Assembly (NCBI GenBank): GCA_947846985.1
Contig: CANTUZ010000005.1
Location: forward strand, 17,518,389-17,582,388
Direction of reading: 5' to 3'
From: Fratercula arctica
Lineage: Eukaryota; Chordata; Aves; Charadriiformes; Alcidae
Length of the DNA: 64,000 nucleotides
Shown here: positions 59,994-64,000 of the stretch, in pieces
Numbering within the stretch: position 1 is the stretch's first letter
Layout of the letters: each line of letters opens with the position of its first letter
Position numbers and translations under genes: made by a program
The notes under the pieces: model-generated
Told to the model about the DNA's origin: nothing
Database searches by the model: none
What the model saw: only the letters and a program-made list of their open reading frames with translations

Positions 59994-62900
59994 TTCATGG
60001 TTTGTTTTCTGTCAGGTTAAGTAGAGACTTTGGAATCATCTGTATTTGTGTCTCAGTACAGCACATTCCGTAAGAAAGACTGAATTTAATGCATGACAGT
60101 GAGTTAGTATTAGCTTTTAAAGGCATGTTTTAACACATATTCGTCTCAGCGTACGAGCATATGTATTAAGAAGTATCTATTTTACATTCAAAAATGATGA
60201 AACAGATAATTTTCTTACTTAGAAACCCCCAATTATCCAAACCAATTACTTGAGAGAGCTGCACAGGTGAAATAGCTATTAGAAAACCCAAACATGATGC
60301 TTTTGAAATGTGGGAAAAACTTCATCCATCCAAATTTTACAAACTAGATAGTAAGTTAGGGAGACTCACGCATCCCATAAAGCCTTCCTTTTCGTTTCTA
60401 GGAAACACTTGTTCAACATACTCAACAGCTGAACAACAGCTTCCACAGAGGTCTTGCGTACCTTAGTGTTAGGTATATTAATAACTATTACATACTTTAA
60501 ACTTATATTAACAATTCTATACTTCAAAATGTTGCACAGTCCATGCTTTTGGGAAATTATTTTGTTTTCACACTGCTGAGGACACTGAAAGGTTCATCCG
60601 TGAAATAAAAATGTGGTGGCTTCTACTTGGTACAGTATGAATTTGTTCTGGAAATAACACAATTCTCCACCTCTGGAGCAACACCACATGAGTGGTCTAG
60701 ATTACTGGCAAAGGTGTTCAAAGAAAAGTGAACCATTTGCCAAGACAGTTGGAGAATAACCTATTTCTCAATGATTCAACTTTCAAGAGTGTAAAGCTGT
60801 GTCATGAATAAACCCAAATTAAACTGAAAAAAGTCAATATTATCACTTATAATAAAAGCTATGCAACTTCTTGCTGGGTGGAACTTGTTTTAAAATGGAG
60901 ATTGCCTTGAAGTGACCTCTGTTCCTTTTATAAGATCGCATTTCCAGCCACATCAGCTACTATTGCTCACATGGAAAATTAGCACTAGAACAGTAGATGA
61001 GGCTTTGAAACTGCATGACTACTTACATGGTAAGACCACCAGTGGGAAACACACCACAGTTTGAATAGGCTATACTAATTTTATGTGCCTTATGTAAAAA
61101 TAGTTGGCCATTCATATGGAAAATTCGCATGATTAAATACCATGTTAACCGAGAAATCCAACCTACAGACAGTTTGTGTTTCTATCCCTTTTTCACCTGA
61201 AAGAAATCGATTGCGATGCATCCTTCAAATTCCTACTGTAGAATCAGGACTTAGCACTGTAAAAATCTCACAGATTTTTACACCAGAGACTCTAAAGCAA
61301 ACTCGAGCTGAGCGACAAAGGAATTTCTTGAAATTAGGGCTCTAGAGTCAAACTTTACTCACAGCTCTTAACTACATCATATCTCAACTGTTTCCCAACA
61401 GAGAAAGCTGAGAGAGTTCAAACCCAAGTATTGGCTTATCACCAATTCATAGTTTTAAAATAGCCTTTCTGAAAATCATTGAAGATCTCTCCTTTGAGTT
61501 CAATGAATTTTGAATCAGACTCATAATCCATCAATCTCTGGTCTTCCCCCTAATCACAAAATTACCTGCAGGAGCACATTTTTGCAATACAGCCTTCTGT
61601 TTAGCAGAACACTGGCATGGCTCCACAAAGCTCACTTCAGAGGCCATACAAGTTCTTACCTCTTTACATCCTCTTATGTTAGAACAGAAACACTTGCTGA
61701 GTTCACGGCCCTCAGATTAAGAGCTATGACATGCACAAACGAAAAATGTACTTGTTTTCGGTGTTGTAAACACCTTCAGTGTCAGACTATGAGAGAGACT
61801 GCAGGGTGGGAGAGGGGAAGGGACACAAAAACCTCCAATAGCCTGAAATCCAGAAAGAAATACAATTTTAAGAGTGGGCTCTGAAATTTAGTGTCTACTC
61901 AATATGGAAAAGTCTTATGGCTACGTATTTGCAGGCATTTTTTAAAAATGGGTTCCTTTTTCCAGCAGAAAGCTGGATTTGGCAATTGATCAATCAATAC
62001 AAGTGAATTGAGTTTTGATGTCAAATAGCCAAGCCACTTGAATCATCTTTATGTAACAAAACCACTACCAAACCCATCATGTCAGATGTCACAAACCAAA
62101 AGCCAAAGCAAACCCGCGGATAAAACTGACTTTCCTTTAGTCATGTTTTGTGCTAAACTTCTCCTCCTTGCTTGGAAGTTCAGTTAAGCCTTATAAACAT
62201 ACCAGGGCAGAAGCAGTCACAATTAATTGCTGTAAAATGTGGATCTACATCATTAATTCTTTTATTGGCAAAAACATACCAAATGCTTTCCTACATCTCA
62301 TATGAATATAAACATCAGTCAATTATACCAAAATAGACAGGCACTATAACTTATTTTGAAGAACTTTCCTCTTTGCTGTCTCTCAAGAATCCTGCTTTGG
62401 GGCTGGAGAAACAGTGCTCTGTTAACTTTACATTACTTGACAAGTTACTTTTAATTTCACCTGTTTCTTCCTGGAGTTACAGTTACAGGCTCACAAAATT
62501 GCCTGAACCCGGAGAGATAAAAATCAAAATAAAAACCAAAATAAACACCCCGCCGCCCCCGCTGTCTTTGCCTCATCCTGAAATATCTTTGATAGCAACG
62601 CAAATAAAGGGAGATGTATCTCTCCCATGAATAATTCTTTTCTTTCCTCTCCCTGCAAATCTTCACAGTAGTGGCAAGTTTTATTAAACTTCATCTTGCA
62701 AGATTCAGTGGCTGAAGTGACTTGGGCATCATAGAAGGTCAAGGTTTCTAAGTCTTTTGTCACACAATTAATAAGCATGCTTTCCTCCAGGGTAGAAGGA
62801 ACAGATGCAAAATCCTCTTCCTTCTGTTTCTGAAGAAATGACAGACTAGGAAAAGAGCTCACTTCTGCACCAGCATGCCCCACTTCACTTCAGACACTAG

Positions 62901-64000
62901 CCTCCTTTGTGATTGCAACACCTGAAGTTGAAAAGTTTCATTTCAACCACAGTAGTCATTCCAGTTGTCATAAAATTCAGGGCACTGACTCATTCAAGCA
63001 TCCGATGGCAGTTCCACGTGGCAGCATATGGCTCTTAGTTTTGGAAAGCAAATTTTAACGTTATAACCCTCACGAGGGAAATCAGTCTGGCAGTTGAGAG
63101 TACCATTTCCTATCATTATGGGGTTAAGGACATACTAAATGGGTCTCATGATCTATAGAAATCTCATTAAGTGGACGTAGACATAAACATAATGGTAAAG
63201 AAATATTTTCGGTGGAAATGTGACAGCTCCAAGCTACCCTATGTTTCTGCACTGATTATGATCTTGGAAAGAAACACCTGCTTGTCAAGGAAGCCTCTTC
63301 CAAGAAAAGTAGAAGAAAAACATAGAAATCATTTAGCAATTCAATGGCCTGATGAACACAACAAGCATCATCACCAGTCGTTGCCTCATCCAGCATGTCA
63401 GACAGAAGCTCATTCTCAAAAATGTGGTAGTTTTATGGCTAAATGTAGACTCCCCATGATCTATTTGTTTAAGTCCTTTGGATGACATAATTTCCAACAA
63501 ATAACAGGGAATTACTAAAAAGAAGCCAAGAACAATTTCACTTAAAGCAGGGTATATTTTAAAATTTCCAGTGCAAAGAATTAATCAAATTTGTAAGATT
63601 TAATAATATTTCATCCTGACAGAGTTAAATCCCGGAGCAGCAGTGCATACTTGCTTGCTGCTTGTGTTCCCTGCCCAGCTGGAGGATTCCCTTTCTCCAG
63701 GAGAGTCCTGGGTGGTGGGGAAAGTTGGCATAGCTGATTATATAGGGAAGTGCTGTGTGGAGGGAGCATGACCAAAAGCTAGTGATTATTTGTGGAGCAA
63801 AAAGCTCCTTAGCTGATGCTGCAGCTGAGGTTAGATTACGACTGCCTGAAGGATGCTCCACATAATGCCCAAGCTTTAGGGCACAGACCACCTATTTAAA
63901 GCTGCCTTTCCACACTTTTAGCCAGATCAGATGAAGTACCGGCCCCAAAGGAGAAGTAGTAATGCTGGCCAAACATCACAAAGTGCATTACAAAAGTTAC
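59994..64000. other. Intronic stretch to the window end
   Basis: AT-rich intron without recognisable genes, RNA genes or young repeats. Frames at 61510-61884 (+), 62524-62883 (-) and 63171-63485 (+) show no family motif. The preceding KCNQ1 exon was searched for by eye on the minus strand and not found. Confidence 0.5.

Larger units (their letters stand above)
27934..64000 (-). other. KCNQ1: KCNQ1 last intron (continues beyond the window)
   Basis: From the acceptor to the window end, no sequence was found that could encode the preceding exon, a short exon that should end in a protein sequence like NTIGARLNRVEDK before a GT donor. The simplest reading is one intron of more than 36 kb. The human last KCNQ1 intron is also very long (tens of kilobases, from memory). 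The intron is AT-rich and holds all the recognisable younger CR1 copies in the window, the U6-CR1 chimera and several old repeats. An overlooked exon of about 60 bases remains possible. Confidence 0.7.

Noticed and set aside
1..64000. tRNA genes, CRISPR arrays, phage or bacterial operons
   Set aside because: No tRNA B-box context with a cloverleaf, no spaced direct-repeat array and no prokaryotic gene structure was seen. The window is vertebrate intergenic and intronic DNA.

Overview
This window is vertebrate nuclear DNA, almost certainly from a bird. At least five insertions carry avian-type CR1 LINE 3' sequence, including the characteristic ATTCTATGAT tails. The one protein-coding exon recognised is the last coding exon of KCNQ1, the voltage-gated potassium channel, on the minus strand at 27733-27933. 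There are no bacterial-style operons, and most long open frames are chance frames in non-coding DNA. The species cannot be named from the sequence.

Layout. Positions 1-3560 are GC-rich and full of purine and pyrimidine tracts. This part holds a possible TATA-type promoter near 2308 with a CArG-like box and a good splice donor downstream, plus an exact MEF2 consensus at 1802. From 3561 to about 27030 is gene-free flank downstream of KCNQ1. It has two further CpG-dense islands (7270-7560, with a near-consensus CTCF motif, and about 19690-20500), some homeodomain-type AT-rich patches and only old, decayed repeats. From 27041 to 27933 lie the KCNQ1 3' UTR (minus strand) and the last coding exon. 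From 27934 to the window end the DNA is best read as the last intron of KCNQ1, at least 36 kb long. The preceding exon, which should carry a sequence close to GARLNRVEDK, was not found.

All recognisably young CR1 copies sit in this intron: 37066-37250 (-), 43941-44508 (-), 46796-47122 (-), 56915-58280 (+) and 59757-59993 (+). The fourth is the most striking. It is fused at its 5' end to the 3' two thirds of a U6 spliceosomal snRNA copy (56849-56914) in the same orientation. This is the structure expected when a reverse transcriptase switches template from LINE RNA to U6 RNA during integration. That CR1 keeps a long open reverse-transcriptase frame but has a mutated catalytic motif and a one-base frameshift.

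Functionally the window is the 3' end of one ion-channel gene plus a flank rich in candidate regulatory DNA. In mammals the gene downstream of KCNQ1, in convergent orientation, is CDKN1C. No CDKN1C coding sequence was recognised here, so if synteny holds it would lie to the left of position 1. That is inference only.
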